64,000 nucleotides of DNA from Ectopseudomonas mendocina (GTDB lineage Bacteria; Pseudomonadota; Gammaproteobacteria; Pseudomonadales; Pseudomonadaceae), in NCBI RefSeq assembly GCF_008041835.1, contig NZ_VRYE01000062.1, positions 1 to 64,000 of the forward strand, read 5' to 3'. Under the pieces are notes generated by a model. That model was not told where the DNA came from. It worked only from the letters and a program-made list of their open reading frames with translations, and searched no databases. The position numbers and the translations under genes are program-made. This document shows, piece after piece, positions 19,021 to 28,362 of this stretch (its first letter is position 1; the number at the start of each line of letters is the position of its first letter).

Positions 19021-19112
19021 TTCGCAGACACATTCTCTTGCGTTCGCAGCCAGCGCCCAGGCCATAAAGCATAAGCCTTTTGTCTGGATCGTGGTGAAAG
19101 ACTGACGAAAGA

Positions 19113-19129
19113 AACTGGTCATACCAGCA
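19113..19129. promoter_or_regulatory. GlcC operator, proximal to glcD
   Basis: AACTGGT-CAT-ACCAGCA is the second copy of the operator, differing at the last two bases. It lies about 100 bases before glcD, and the centres of the two sites are 109 bases apart. Confidence 0.75.
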
Positions 19130-19227
19130 TTAGCAAAGATGGACGAAAAAATACAAACGGCCTAAACATGCAGGCCAAGGTCGCAGCATGACCGCCAATA
19201 ACAACATCGTCCACGATTGAGCCTGCC

Positions 19228-20727
19228 ATGAGCATTCTGTACGACGAGCGCGTCGACGGCGCGCTACCCAAGGTCGACAAGGCCGCCTTGCTGGCCGAGC
19301 TGCGCCAGCGCCTGCCCGACCTTGACATCCTGCATACCCAGGAAGACCTCAAGCCTTACGAGTGCGATGGCCTCTCCGCCTATCGCACGACACCCATGCT
19401 GGTGGTATTGCCCGAGCGCATCGAGCAGGTGCAGCAGTTGCTCAAGCTCTGCCACGCCCGTGGCGTGCCGGTGGTCGCACGCGGCGCCGGTACCGGCCTG
19501 TCCGGCGGCGCACTGCCGCTGGAGCAGGGCATCCTGCTGGTGATGGCGCGCTTCAACCAGATTCTCGAGATCAACCGTGAAGGGCGTTTCGCCCGCGTGC
19601 AGCCTGGCGTGCGCAACCTGGCGATCTCCCAGGCCGCTGCGCCTTTCGACCTGTATTACGCCCCTGATCCGTCCTCGCAGATCGCCTGTTCCATCGGCGG
19701 CAACGTCGCCGAGAACGCCGGCGGCGTGCATTGCCTGAAGTACGGTCTGACCGTGCATAACCTGCTCAAGGTCGACATCCTCACCGTCGAAGGCGAGTTC
19801 ATGACCCTCGGCAGCGATGCCCTGGATGCCCCGGGCTTCGATCTGCTGGCGCTGTTCACCGGCTCTGAAGGCATGCTCGGCATCGTCACCGAAGTGACGG
19901 TCAAGCTGCTGCCCAAGCCGCAGGTGGCCAAGGTGCTGCTAGCGGCCTTCGACTCGGTGGAAAAGGCCGGCCGCGCCGTGGGCGACATCATCGCCGCCGG
20001 CATCATCCCCGGCGGCCTGGAGATGATGGATAACCTGGCCATTCGCGCCGCCGAAGACTTCATTCACGCCGGCTACCCGGTGGAGGCCGAAGCCATTCTG
20101 CTCTGCGAGCTGGACGGCGTCGAAGCCGACGTCGCCGACGACTGCGAGCGCGTGCGTGAGGTGCTTGAAAAGGCCGGCGCCACCGAGGTACGCCTGGCCC
20201 GCGACGAGGCCGAGCGGGTGAAATTCTGGGCCGGGCGCAAGAACGCCTTCCCCGCAGTCGGGCGCATCTCGCCGGACTACTACTGCATGGACGGCACCAT
20301 CCCGCGTCGCGAGCTGCCCGGCGTGCTGCGCGGCATCGCCGAGCTGTCCGAGGAGTACGGTCTGCGCGTGGCCAACGTGTTCCACGCCGGCGACGGCAAC
20401 ATGCACCCGCTGATCCTCTTCGATGCCAACGTGCCGGGCGAGCTGGAGCGCGCCGAAGCCATCGGCGGCAAGATCCTCGAACTCTGCGTCAAGGTCGGCG
20501 GCAGCATCACCGGCGAGCACGGCGTCGGCCGCGAGAAGATCAACCAGATGTGCGCACAGTTCAACAGCGACGAGATCACCCTGTTCCACGCGGTGAAGGC
20601 GGCGTTCGATCCCAGCGGTCTGCTCAATCCGGGCAAGAACATCCCCACCCTGCACCGCTGCGCCGAGTTCGGCGCCATGCACGTGCACCACGGCCAACTG
20701 CCCTTCCCGGAACTGGAGCGTTTCTGA
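19228..20727 (+). CDS. glcD: Glycolate oxidase subunit GlcD
   Basis: The 499-residue FAD-linked catalytic subunit of the GlcDEF glycolate dehydrogenase, which converts glycolate to glyoxylate. An N-terminal FAD-binding type 4 (PCMH) domain has VPVVARGAGTGLSGGALP, DPSSQIACSIGGNVAENAGG and LFTGSEGMLGIVTEVTVKLL. The FAD-oxidase C-terminal domain has VFHAGDGNMHPLILFD and TGEHGVGREK. Length is normal. The TGA overlaps the ATG of glcE by one base. Confidence 0.97.
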   Translation: MSILYDERVDGALPKVDKAALLAELRQRLPDLDILHTQEDLKPYECDGLSAYRTTPMLVVLPERIEQVQQLLKLCHARGVPVVARGAGTGLSGGALPLEQGILLVMARFNQILEINREGRFARVQPGVRNLAISQAAAPFDLYYAPDPSSQIACSIGGNVAENAGGVHCLKYGLTVHNLLKVDILTVEGEFMTLGSDALDAPGFDLLALFTGSEGMLGIVTEVTVKLLPKPQVAKVLLAAFDSVEKAGRAVGDIIAAGIIPGGLEMMDNLAIRAAEDFIHAGYPVEAEAILLCELDGVEADVADDCERVREVLEKAGATEVRLARDEAERVKFWAGRKNAFPAVGRISPDYYCMDGTIPRRELPGVLRGIAELSEEYGLRVANVFHAGDGNMHPLILFDANVPGELERAEAIGGKILELCVKVGGSITGEHGVGREKINQMCAQFNSDEITLFHAVKAAFDPSGLLNPGKNIPTLHRCAEFGAMHVHHGQLPFPELERF

Positions 20728-21782
20728 TGTCGCATAATTTCGACGCCAGCGCCGCGCTGCTGGAACAAGTCAACCACGCGCTGAACAGCGCCACCCCGCT
20801 GCGCATCCAGGGCAGCGGCAGCAAGGCTCATCTGGGCCGCGCCACGAACGGTGAGGTACTGGATACCCGCCAGCATCGCGGGATCGTCAGCTACGACCCC
20901 ACCGAACTGGTACTCACTGCCCGCGCCGGCACGCCGCTGGCCGAGATCGAGGCCGCGCTGGAGGCCAACAACCAGATGTTGCCGTGCGAGCCGCCGCACC
21001 TGGGCGACGGCGCCACCCTGGGCGGCATGGTCGCCGCCGGGCTGTCCGGCCCGCGTCGGCCCTGGGCTGGCTCAGTGCGTGATCAGGTGCTCGGCACCCG
21101 GGTGATCACTGGCCAGGGCAAGCTGCTGCGCTTCAGCGGCGAGGTGATGAAGAACGTCGCCGGCTACGACCTGTCGCGCCTGATGGCCGGCAGCTTCGGT
21201 TGCCTTGGCCTGCTCGCCGAAGTGTCGCTCAAGGTACTGCCCAAACCGCGCCAGGTGCTCAGTTTGCGCCTGGAAATGGACGTCCTGCATGCACTGAACA
21301 AACTCGCCGAATGGGGCCAGCAGCCGCTGCCGATCAGCGCCGCGAGCCATGACGGTGCGGCGCTGCATTTGCGCCTGGAAGGTGGCGAAGGCTCGGTGCT
21401 GGCCGCGCGCCAGCGCCTCGGTGGCGAGGAGATCGACAACGCTTACTGGCATGAGCTGCGCGAACAGCGCCTGCCGTTCTTTGCCGCTGGCGGCACGCTG
21501 TGGCGCCTGTCGCTGCCGGCCAACAGTGGTCTGCTCGACCTGCCCGGTCGCCAGATGATCGACTGGGGCGGCGCGCAACGCTGGCTCAAATCCGACGCCG
21601 ATGGCGAGCTGATTCAGCGCGTGGCGGCCAAGCTCGGCGGCCACGCCACCAGCTTCGCCGCCGGCCAGGCGCAACCTTTCCAGCCGCTGGCTGCACCGCT
21701 GCTACGCTACCAGCGCCAGCTGAAGAACCAGCTCGACCCCCAGGGTATTTTCAACCCTGGGCGCATGTACGCCGAGGTATAA
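20727..21782 (+). CDS. glcE: Glycolate oxidase subunit GlcE
   Basis: A 351-residue second FAD-binding subunit of the glycolate dehydrogenase. It has PLRIQGSGSKAHLGR, YDPTELVLTARAGTPL and GATLGGMVAAGLSGPRRPW, the shorter relative of the GlcD fold. The C-terminus FNPGRMYAEV matches the family. ATG at 20727 overlaps the glcD stop; the frame is also open further upstream inside glcD, but that part is a shadow. glcF starts four bases after its stop. Confidence 0.95.
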   Translation: MSHNFDASAALLEQVNHALNSATPLRIQGSGSKAHLGRATNGEVLDTRQHRGIVSYDPTELVLTARAGTPLAEIEAALEANNQMLPCEPPHLGDGATLGGMVAAGLSGPRRPWAGSVRDQVLGTRVITGQGKLLRFSGEVMKNVAGYDLSRLMAGSFGCLGLLAEVSLKVLPKPRQVLSLRLEMDVLHALNKLAEWGQQPLPISAASHDGAALHLRLEGGEGSVLAARQRLGGEEIDNAYWHELREQRLPFFAAGGTLWRLSLPANSGLLDLPGRQMIDWGGAQRWLKSDADGELIQRVAAKLGGHATSFAAGQAQPFQPLAAPLLRYQRQLKNQLDPQGIFNPGRMYAEV

Positions 21783-21785
21783 GAC

Positions 21786-23003
21786 GTGCAGACCAATTTG
21801 AGTGAACAGGCCAAGCGCCTGCCGCGCGCCGAGGAAGCCGAACGCATTCTGCGCTCCTGCGTGCACTGCGGCTTCTGCAACGCCACCTGCCCGACCTATC
21901 AGCTGCTCGGCGACGAGCTGGACGGCCCGCGCGGGCGCATCTACCTGATCAAGCAGATGCTCGAAGGCAACGAGGTCACGGCCAAGACCCAACAGCATCT
22001 GGATCGCTGCCTGACCTGCCGCAACTGCGAGACCACCTGCCCCTCTGGTGTGCAGTACCACAACCTGCTGGACATTGGCCGCGAAGTGGTCGAGCAGGCG
22101 GTACCACGTCCGCTCGAGCAACGCCTGCTGCGTCAGGGCCTGCGCGCCGTGGTGCCACGTCCGGCGCTGTTCAAGGCGCTGACCCAGACCGGTCTGGCCC
22201 TGCGCCCGCTGCTGCCGGCCGCGCTCAAGGCCAAGCTGCCGCGCGAGATTCGTCCGGCCAAGCCGCGCCCGACTACGCAGCACAGCCGCCGCGTGTTGAT
22301 GCTCGAAGGCTGCGTGCAGCCGGGGCTGTCGCCCAACACCAACGCCGCCACCGCGCGCGTGCTGGATCGCCTGGGCATCAGCGTCACGCCGATCCGCGAG
22401 GCCGGCTGCTGCGGCGCCGTCGACTATCACCTCAACGCCCAGGAAGCCGGGCTGCAACGCGCGCGGCAGAACATCGACGCCTGGTGGCCGGCCATCGAAG
22501 CCGGTGCCGAGGCCATCGTGCAGACCGCCAGCGGCTGCGGCGCCTTCGTCAAGGACTATGGCCACCTGCTCACCAGCGACCCGGCGTACGCGGCCAAGGC
22601 GGCGCGGGTCAGCGCCCTGGCCAAGGATCTGGTCGAGGTGCTGCAGGGCGAGCCGCTGGAGACGCTGCAGGTACGCGCCGAACAACGCCTGGCCTTCCAT
22701 TGCCCCTGCACCCTGCAGCACGCGCAGAAGCTCGGCGGCGCGGTTGAAGGCGTACTGACGCGCCTCGGTTTCGGCCTCACTGCCGTGCCGGATAGCCATC
22801 TGTGCTGCGGCTCGGCCGGTACCTATTCGCTGACCCAGCCGGAGCTGTCGCGGCAGCTGCGCGACAACAAGTTGAACGCCCTGGAAAGCGGCAAACCGGA
22901 CGCCATCGTCACCGCCAATATCGGCTGCCAAACCCATCTGGACGGCGCCGGGCGTACGCCGGTGCGGCACTGGATCGAAATAGTCGAAGAGGCCATGCAC
23001 TGA
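21786..23003 (+). CDS. glcF: Glycolate oxidase iron-sulfur subunit GlcF
   Basis: A 405-residue iron-sulfur subunit that carries electrons from GlcDE toward the membrane quinone pool. Two 4Fe-4S motifs lie at residues 25-36 (CVHCGFCNATCP) and 75-86 (CLTCRNCETTCP). Two CCG domains follow (AGCCGAVDYHL; HLCCGSAGTYSL). The start is GTG at 21786, four bases after glcE, so tight operon structure sets the choice. Confidence 0.96.
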   Translation: MQTNLSEQAKRLPRAEEAERILRSCVHCGFCNATCPTYQLLGDELDGPRGRIYLIKQMLEGNEVTAKTQQHLDRCLTCRNCETTCPSGVQYHNLLDIGREVVEQAVPRPLEQRLLRQGLRAVVPRPALFKALTQTGLALRPLLPAALKAKLPREIRPAKPRPTTQHSRRVLMLEGCVQPGLSPNTNAATARVLDRLGISVTPIREAGCCGAVDYHLNAQEAGLQRARQNIDAWWPAIEAGAEAIVQTASGCGAFVKDYGHLLTSDPAYAAKAARVSALAKDLVEVLQGEPLETLQVRAEQRLAFHCPCTLQHAQKLGGAVEGVLTRLGFGLTAVPDSHLCCGSAGTYSLTQPELSRQLRDNKLNALESGKPDAIVTANIGCQTHLDGAGRTPVRHWIEIVEEAMH

Positions 23004-23008
23004 TCGCC

Positions 23009-23068
23009 GTAGCCCGGATGAAATCCGGGACAACGAACGCCGTAAATCCCGGATTGCATCCGGGCTAC
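23009..23068. repeat. Inverted repeat of the GTAGCCCGGAT type
   Basis: GTAGCCCGGATGAAATCCGG at the left and CCCGGATTGCATCCGGGCTA at the right form an inverted pair between glcF and glcG. A half copy (CCCCGGATTGCATCCGGGCT and on) recurs at 57215-57236. Confidence 0.85.
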
Positions 23069-23092
23069 GAAACCACAAATACGAGGTATGCC

Positions 23093-23491
23093 ATGCACAG
23101 CAAAGCCGTACTCAGCCAGATCGAAGTCGCCCAGATCCTCCAGGCGGCCCGCAACGAAGCGCAGCAACAGGGCTGGGCCGTGGCCATCGCCGTGGTCGAT
23201 GATGGCGGCCACCCGCTGGCCCTGGAACGCCTCGACGGCTGCGCGCCGATCGGCGCCTACATCGCCACCGAGAAAGCGCGCAGCGCCGCCATCGGCCGCC
23301 GCGAGACCAAGGGTTACGAGGACATGGTTAATGGTGGTCGCAGCGCTTTCCTCAGCGCACCGCTGGTGACTTCATTGGAAGGTGGCGTACCGGTGCTGGT
23401 GGATGGCCAGGTGGTGGGTGCCGTGGGCGTGTCCGGGGTCAAGGCCGAGCAGGATGCGCAGGTGGCCAAAGCAGGTATTGCGGCCCTTTAA
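23093..23491 (+). CDS. glcG: GlcG/HbpS-family protein (DUF336)
   Basis: A 132-residue protein of the GlcG/HbpS fold (WAVAIAVVDDGGHPLALERL, IATEKARSAA, GGVPVLVDGQVVGAVGVSG). Its function in glycolate metabolism is unclear; HbpS relatives bind haem. It is the fourth gene of the glc set, about 90 bases after glcF, with a palindromic repeat between. ATG at 23093 gives the family N-terminus; an earlier ATG at 23088 is out of frame. Confidence 0.88.
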   Translation: MHSKAVLSQIEVAQILQAARNEAQQQGWAVAIAVVDDGGHPLALERLDGCAPIGAYIATEKARSAAIGRRETKGYEDMVNGGRSAFLSAPLVTSLEGGVPVLVDGQVVGAVGVSGVKAEQDAQVAKAGIAAL

Positions 23492-23496
23492 ACATG

Positions 23497-23710
23497 CGGC
23501 GCAGCCGCCAACTGATGCCCTTCTCCCTTCGGGAGAAGGTGTCACGAAGTGACGGATGAGGGGCATTGGCGGCGCAGCCGCCAACTGATGCCCTTCTCCC
23601 TTCGGGAGAAGATGTCACGAAGTGACGGATGAGGGCCGTGCAGTGCGCAGCCGCCAACTGCTACCCTTCTCCCTCCGGGAGAAGGTGGCACGAAGTGCCG
23701 GATGAGGGCC
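23497..23710. repeat. Three tandem ~67-base structured repeats, glcG-glcB interval
   Basis: Copies lie at about 23497-23563, 23571-23637 and 23645-23710. Each holds a GC palindrome (GGCGCAGCC), a strong hairpin (CTTCTCCC-TTC-GGGAGAAG) and a third hairpin (GTCAC-GAA-GTGAC) ending GGATGAGGG. Copy 3 changes the third hairpin to GGCAC-GAA-GTGCC, keeping the pairing. The whole 353-base gap between glcG and glcB contains only these and a REP element. Confidence 0.85.
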
Positions 23711-23726
23711 GTGCGGTGCGATACCT

Positions 23727-23789
23727 GTAGGAGCCGCGCCTCGCGGCGAACAAAACATTAAAAGCTTCGCCCCGGGACAGGGCTCATAC
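23727..23789. repeat. REP-type inverted repeat, degenerate right arm
   Basis: GTAGGAGCCGCGCCTCGCGG at the left pairs with the GCCCCGGGACAGGGCTCATA region at the right. It is the same family as 8436-8508 and 26039-26099, with mutations in the right arm. It ends about 55 bases before glcB. Confidence 0.75.
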
Positions 23790-23844
23790 AACACATTGAT
23801 TGACCCGCTCCACCATGGGCGGATGCAGACAGGAGAACAGGGAA

Positions 23845-26022
23845 ATGACCGAACGCGTGCAATGTCAGCGCCTGCAGGTAGCCGCCGAGCTCAAGCAATT
23901 CATCGAAAGCGAAGTGCTGCCCGGCAGCGGGATCGAGGCGGCAGCCTTCTGGAGCGGCTTCGACGCACTGGTGCACGACCTGGCGCCGCGCAACCGCGCC
24001 CTGCTGGCCGAGCGCGACCGCCTGCAGAGCGAGCTGGATGCCTGGCATCGCGCCCATCCCGGCCCGATCACCGACATGAACGCTTACCGCGCCTTCCTCG
24101 GCTCCATCGGCTACCTGCTGCCGCAGCCGGAGCAGGTCAAGGCGACCACCACCAATGTCGACAGCGAGATCGCCACCCAGGCCGGCCCACAGCTGGTGGT
24201 ACCGGTGATGAATGCGCGTTATGCGCTGAACGCCGCCAACGCCCGCTGGGGCTCGCTGTACGACGCCCTGTACGGCACCGACGCGATCAGCGAAGACGGC
24301 GGCGCCAGCAAGGGCCCGGGCTACAACGAAGTGCGCGGCGCCAAGGTGATCGCCTTCGCCCGCGCCTTCCTCGACCAGGCTGCACCACTGGCCCAAGGCT
24401 CGCACGCCGATGCCAGTGCCTATGCCGTGGTCGCCGGCCAGTTGCAGGTGACCCTGAGCAGTGGCGCACAAACGTCCCTGGCACAGCCGGAGAAGTTCGT
24501 CGGTTTCCAGGGCGAGGCTGCCACGCCGAGCGCCGTGCTGCTGAAGAACAACGGCCTGCATTTCGAGATCCAGATCGACGCCAGCAGCCCCATCGGCCGC
24601 ACCGATAAGGCAGGGGTGAAGGACGTACTGATGGAAGCGGCGCTGTCCACCATCATGGACTGCGAAGACTCCGTCGCCGCCGTCGACGCCGCCGACAAGG
24701 TGGTGGTCTACCGCAACTGGCTGGGCCTGATGAAGGGTGACCTGACCGAGGAGCTGGACAAGGGCGGCAAGCGCATCACCCGCCGCCTCAACCCGGACCG
24801 CGTCTACACTGCCGCCGATGGCAGCGAACTGACCCTGCATGGCCGTTCGCTGCTGTTCGTGCGCAACGTCGGCCACCTGATGACTAACCCGGCGATCCTC
24901 GACGGTGAAGGCCATGAGATTCCCGAGGGCATCCTCGATGCGGTGGTCACCAGCCTGATCGCCCTGCATGACCTGCAGCGCCGCGGCAACTCGCGCACCG
25001 GCAGCGTCTATATCGTCAAACCGAAGATGCACGGCCCGCTGGAAGTGGCCTTCGCCAATGAGCTGTTCGGTCGCGTCGAACAACTGCTGGGCATGCCGGC
25101 CAACACCCTGAAGATGGGCATCATGGACGAGGAGCGGCGCACCAGCGTCAACCTCAAGGCCTGCATCGCGGCCGCCAGCGCGCGGGTGGCCTTCATCAAC
25201 ACCGGTTTCCTCGACCGCACCGGCGACGAGATGCACACCGCCATGGAAGCCGGCGCCATGCTGCGCAAGGGCGACATGAAATCCAGCGCCTGGATCCAGG
25301 CCTACGAGCGCAACAACGTGCTGGTCGGCCTGGCCTGCGGGCTGCGCGGCAAGGCACAGATCGGCAAGGGCATGTGGGCCATGCCGGATCTGATGGCGGC
25401 CATGCTCGAACAGAAGATCGGCCACCCGAAAGCCGGCGCCAACACCGCCTGGGTGCCGTCGCCGACTGCCGCCGTGCTGCACGCCCTGCACTATCACCAG
25501 ATCGACGTGCAGGCGGTACAGAGCGAGCTGGAACTGATCGACCTGGCCAGCCAGCGCGACAGCCTGCTCAATGACCTGCTCAGCGTGCCGGTCAGCGCCG
25601 AACGGCCGTGGAGCGCCAGCGATATCCAGCAGGAGCTGGACAACAACTGCCAGGGCATCCTCGGTTACGTAGTGCGCTGGGTCGAACAGGGCGTCGGCTG
25701 CTCCAAGGTGCCGGACATTCACAACGTCGGCCTGATGGAAGACCGCGCCACCCTGCGCATTTCGGCTCAGCATATCGCCAACTGGCTGCACCACGGTGTG
25801 GTCAGCGAGGCCCAGGTGCGCGAGACGCTGCAACGCATGGCGCAGGTGGTCGACGGGCAGAATGCCGGCGATCCGGCCTACCGCCCGATGGCGCCGAACT
25901 TCGAGCAATCCCACGCCTTCCGCGCCGCCAGTGACCTGGTGTTCAAGGGCCGCGAGCAGCCGTCCGGCTACACCGAACCGCTGCTGCATGCCTGGCGTTT
26001 GCGTTTCAAAGAGGAGGTCTGA
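23845..26022 (+). CDS. glcB: Malate synthase G
   Basis: A 725-residue single-chain malate synthase G that condenses glyoxylate with acetyl-CoA to malate, completing glycolate assimilation. Characteristic segments are [64 protein letters not shown] and [18 protein letters not shown]. Length matches the G isoform. ATG at 23845 was chosen because AGGAGA lies about 10 bases upstream. It follows glcG on the same strand after a repeat-filled gap and is probably part of the GlcC regulon. Confidence 0.97.
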   Translation: MTERVQCQRLQVAAELKQFIESEVLPGSGIEAAAFWSGFDALVHDLAPRNRALLAERDRLQSELDAWHRAHPGPITDMNAYRAFLGSIGYLLPQPEQVKATTTNVDSEIATQAGPQLVVPVMNARYALNAANARWGSLYDALYGTDAISEDGGASKGPGYNEVRGAKVIAFARAFLDQAAPLAQGSHADASAYAVVAGQLQVTLSSGAQTSLAQPEKFVGFQGEAATPSAVLLKNNGLHFEIQIDASSPIGRTDKAGVKDVLMEAALSTIMDCEDSVAAVDAADKVVVYRNWLGLMKGDLTEELDKGGKRITRRLNPDRVYTAADGSELTLHGRSLLFVRNVGHLMTNPAILDGEGHEIPEGILDAVVTSLIALHDLQRRGNSRTGSVYIVKPKMHGPLEVAFANELFGRVEQLLGMPANTLKMGIMDEERRTSVNLKACIAAASARVAFINTGFLDRTGDEMHTAMEAGAMLRKGDMKSSAWIQAYERNNVLVGLACGLRGKAQIGKGMWAMPDLMAAMLEQKIGHPKAGANTAWVPSPTAAVLHALHYHQIDVQAVQSELELIDLASQRDSLLNDLLSVPVSAERPWSASDIQQELDNNCQGILGYVVRWVEQGVGCSKVPDIHNVGLMEDRATLRISAQHIANWLHHGVVSEAQVRETLQRMAQVVDGQNAGDPAYRPMAPNFEQSHAFRAASDLVFKGREQPSGYTEPLLHAWRLRFKEEV

Positions 26023-26038
26023 GCATCTCAGCAATCAT

Positions 26039-26099
26039 GTAGGAGCGGCGCCCCGCCGCGAAGCGGGAGAAAAGCTTCGCCCCGGGGCGGGGCTCCTAC
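26039..26099. repeat. REP-type inverted repeat after glcB
   Basis: GTAGGAGCGGCGCCCCGCCG and CGCCCCGGGGCGGGGCTCCT (then AC) form the arms. It is the best-preserved of the three REP doublets in the window and lies 16 bases after the glcB stop. Confidence 0.85.
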
Positions 26100-26150
26100 A
26101 CAAGTGAGTTCACGACCGTGGATGGCTCTTGACGCCTCCACTGAGCAGTA

Positions 26151-26187
26151 ACAAGCCCTGACGGTTTCTGACCGTCGGGGCTTTCGA
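26151..26187 (+). terminator. Hairpin between glcB and glcA
   Basis: AAGCCC-T-GACGGT / ACCGTC-G-GGGCTT around a TTCTG loop gives a strong stem ending in CTTT. It probably ends the glcB transcript, so glcA may need its own promoter. Confidence 0.65.
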
Positions 26188-26235
26188 GCATGAGCGCGGC
26201 GATGGGTGATCCCCGCCGTCGCGGCTCGCGGAAAG

Positions 26236-26277
26236 GCCGGCGCCGTGGTGCCCGACTCTTCCAGATGCGTGGCGCCG
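26236..26277 (+). promoter_or_regulatory. Leader hairpin upstream of glcA
   Basis: CCGGCGCC (26236-26243) and GGCGCCGG (26270-26277) can pair across a 26-base loop about 50 bases before glcA. No known riboswitch class is recognised, and it may be coincidental in GC-rich DNA. Confidence 0.3.
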
Positions 26278-26325
26278 GGTATCCCCGGAAAACTGTGGTT
26301 CACAAAAAAAAGAAGGAACCAACCC

Positions 26326-28026
26326 ATGAGTCAAACGCTGCTGTCCATCCTGGCCTTCGTGCCACTGATACTGGCGGGGGTACTGCTGATCGGCTTTCGC
26401 TGGCCAGCCAAGTACGCGATGCCGCTGGTGTTCGTCCTCACCGCCCTGATCGGCCTATTGGCCTGGGACATGTCCCTCAACCGGGTCATCGCCTCCAGTC
26501 TGCAGGGGCTGATCCTCACCGCCTCGATCCTGTGGATCATCTTCGGCGCCATCCTGCTGCTCAACACCCTCAAGCATTCCGGTGGCATCGCGGCGATTCG
26601 CCGGGGCTTCTCCAACATCAGCCCTGATCGCCGCGTGCAGGCGCTGATCGTCGCCTGGCTGTTCGGCTGCTTCATCGAGGGCGCGTCCGGTTTCGGCACC
26701 CCGGCCGCCGTGGCCGCGCCGCTGCTGGTAGCCCTGGGCTTCCCGGCCCTGGCCGCGGTGGTACTGGGGATGATGGTGCAGTCCACCCCGGTGTCCTTCG
26801 GTGCGGTGGGTACGCCGATCCTGGTGGGCGTCGGCGCCGGCCTGGACAGAACCGGCATTACCGAGCAACTGGTGGCCACCGGCAGCACCTGGGAAACCTT
26901 CTTCCACCTGATCTATTCGCGGGTGGCCATCACCCACGGCCTGATCGGCCTGCTGATGCCGCTGATCATGGTGATGATCATGACGCGCTTCTTCGGCCGC
27001 AATCAGAGCTGGAAGGAAGGCCTGGCAGTGGCGCCGTTCGCCATCTTCACCGCCTTCGCCTTCTCCCTGCCGTACATGGCCGCCGGCGTGTTCCTCGGCC
27101 CGGAGTTCCCTTCGATGATCGGCGCCCTGGTCGGCCTGGCCATCGTAGTGCCGGCGGCCAAGGCCGGCTTCCTGCTGCCGAAGGAAACCTGGGACTTCGC
27201 CGATCCCAAGGACTGGCCAAGCGAGTGGATGGGCAAGATCGAGATGAAGCTGGACGAGGTCGCCGGCAAGACGCCGATCTCGGTGCCCATGGCCTGGGCG
27301 CCCTACCTGCTGCTGGCGGTGTTTCTGGTCATCTCGCGGACCTTCCCGCAAGTGAAAGCGGCGCTGATGAGCCTGAGCTTCGGCTGGAAGGACATCCTCG
27401 GCGAGACCGGCGTGTCCGGCACCATCGAGCCGCTGTACCTGCCGGGGGGCATCCTGTGCATGGTGGTGCTGGTGACCTTCTTCCTGCATCGCATGCGCCT
27501 GTCCGAGCTCAAGGCGGCAGTGGGCGAGTCGAGCAAGACCCTGCTCGGCGCCGGCTTCGTGCTGATCTTCACCATTCCCATGGTGCGCATCCTGATCAAC
27601 TCGGGGGTCAACGGCGCCGACCTGGTGTCGATGCCGGTGGCCATGGCGCAACTGGTGGCCGATAGCGTCGGCGGCATCTACCCGTTCTTTGCCCCGGCCG
27701 TGGGCGGCCTCGGCGCCTTCATCGCCGGCTCCAACACGGTGTCCAACCTGATGCTGTCGCAGTTCCAGTTCAACGCGGCGCAGCTGCTCGGCGTGTCCGG
27801 GGCGATGATGGTGGCGCTGCAGTCGGTCGGCGCGGCGGCGGGCAACATGATCGCCATCCACAACGTGGTGGCGGCATCGGCCACGGTCGGCCTGCTCGGG
27901 CGTGAAGGCATCACTCTGCGCAAGACCATCCTGCCGACGCTGTACTACCTCATCATGGCTGGTGGCATCGCGCTGATCACCATGTATGTGATGGGCATCA
28001 GCGATCCGCTGATGGGCGCTCGCTGA
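26326..28026 (+). CDS. glcA: Glycolate/lactate permease (LldP/GlcA family)
   Basis: A 566-residue inner-membrane permease for 2-hydroxy acids with about 12-14 hydrophobic helices. Family segments include [50 protein letters not shown] and [19 protein letters not shown]. The family alone could mean L-lactate, but its place after glcDEFG-glcB makes glycolate the likelier substrate. ATG at 26326 has AAGGAA about ten bases upstream. Confidence 0.9.
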   Translation: MSQTLLSILAFVPLILAGVLLIGFRWPAKYAMPLVFVLTALIGLLAWDMSLNRVIASSLQGLILTASILWIIFGAILLLNTLKHSGGIAAIRRGFSNISPDRRVQALIVAWLFGCFIEGASGFGTPAAVAAPLLVALGFPALAAVVLGMMVQSTPVSFGAVGTPILVGVGAGLDRTGITEQLVATGSTWETFFHLIYSRVAITHGLIGLLMPLIMVMIMTRFFGRNQSWKEGLAVAPFAIFTAFAFSLPYMAAGVFLGPEFPSMIGALVGLAIVVPAAKAGFLLPKETWDFADPKDWPSEWMGKIEMKLDEVAGKTPISVPMAWAPYLLLAVFLVISRTFPQVKAALMSLSFGWKDILGETGVSGTIEPLYLPGGILCMVVLVTFFLHRMRLSELKAAVGESSKTLLGAGFVLIFTIPMVRILINSGVNGADLVSMPVAMAQLVADSVGGIYPFFAPAVGGLGAFIAGSNTVSNLMLSQFQFNAAQLLGVSGAMMVALQSVGAAAGNMIAIHNVVAASATVGLLGREGITLRKTILPTLYYLIMAGGIALITMYVMGISDPLMGAR

Positions 28027-28045
28027 CCCGTCTCGGGTTGGTCCC

Positions 28046-28071
28046 GGGAGGGCGACGCTCGTCGCCCTCCC
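28046..28071 (+). terminator. GC hairpin after glcA
   Basis: GGGAGGGCGAC-GCTC-GTCGCCCTCCC is a perfect 11-bp stem 20 bases after the glcA stop. It has no long T-run, so it is a probable terminator or mRNA-stabilising hairpin. Confidence 0.65.
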
Positions 28072-28133
28072 GCTTGGCGCATTCACGCAATTGCGGTAGC
28101 TTGCCGGCACCGTGAGATTCACCCGAGGTCGAT

Positions 28134-28301
28134 ATGAAGAAGTGGCAATGCGTAGTCTGTGGACTGATTTACGACGAGAGCCAGGGCTGGCCGGATGACG
28201 GCATCGCGCCCGGCACCCGCTGGGAAGACGTGCCGGAAGACTGGCTGTGCCCCGACTGCGGCGTCGGCAAGATGGATTTCGAGATGATCGAAATCGGCTG
28301 A
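28134..28301 (+). CDS. rubA: Rubredoxin
   Basis: A 55-residue iron protein ([20 protein letters not shown] at the start). The four iron ligands are Cys6, Cys9 (CVVC), Cys39 and Cys42 (CPDC), and [20 protein letters not shown] is the rubredoxin core. It is a one-electron carrier reduced by rubredoxin reductase, whose gene is 17 kb away at 9556-10704. It follows glcA by about 107 bases, so it may have its own promoter, and a strong terminator follows it. Confidence 0.97.
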   Translation: MKKWQCVVCGLIYDESQGWPDDGIAPGTRWEDVPEDWLCPDCGVGKMDFEMIEIG

Positions 28302-28319
28302 TCACGCCTGGTTTTCACG

Positions 28320-28346
28320 AAACGGCGACCCTCGGGTCGCCGTTTT
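28320..28346. terminator. Rho-independent terminator after rubredoxin gene
   Basis: AAACGGCGACC-CTC-GGTCGCCGTTTT is an 11-bp stem flanked by A and T runs, so it can act in both directions. It serves rubA and the M23 peptidase gene, which converge here. Confidence 0.9.
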
Positions 28347-28362
28347 GCTGTGCGTAATCTGA

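Noticed and set aside
23497..23710. Possible CRISPR array
   Set aside because: Units are adjacent 67-base repeats with almost no spacer sequence and no cas genes nearby.
23758..26034. 758-codon frame opposite glcB
   Set aside because: Shadow of malate synthase, which has full family motifs on the plus strand.
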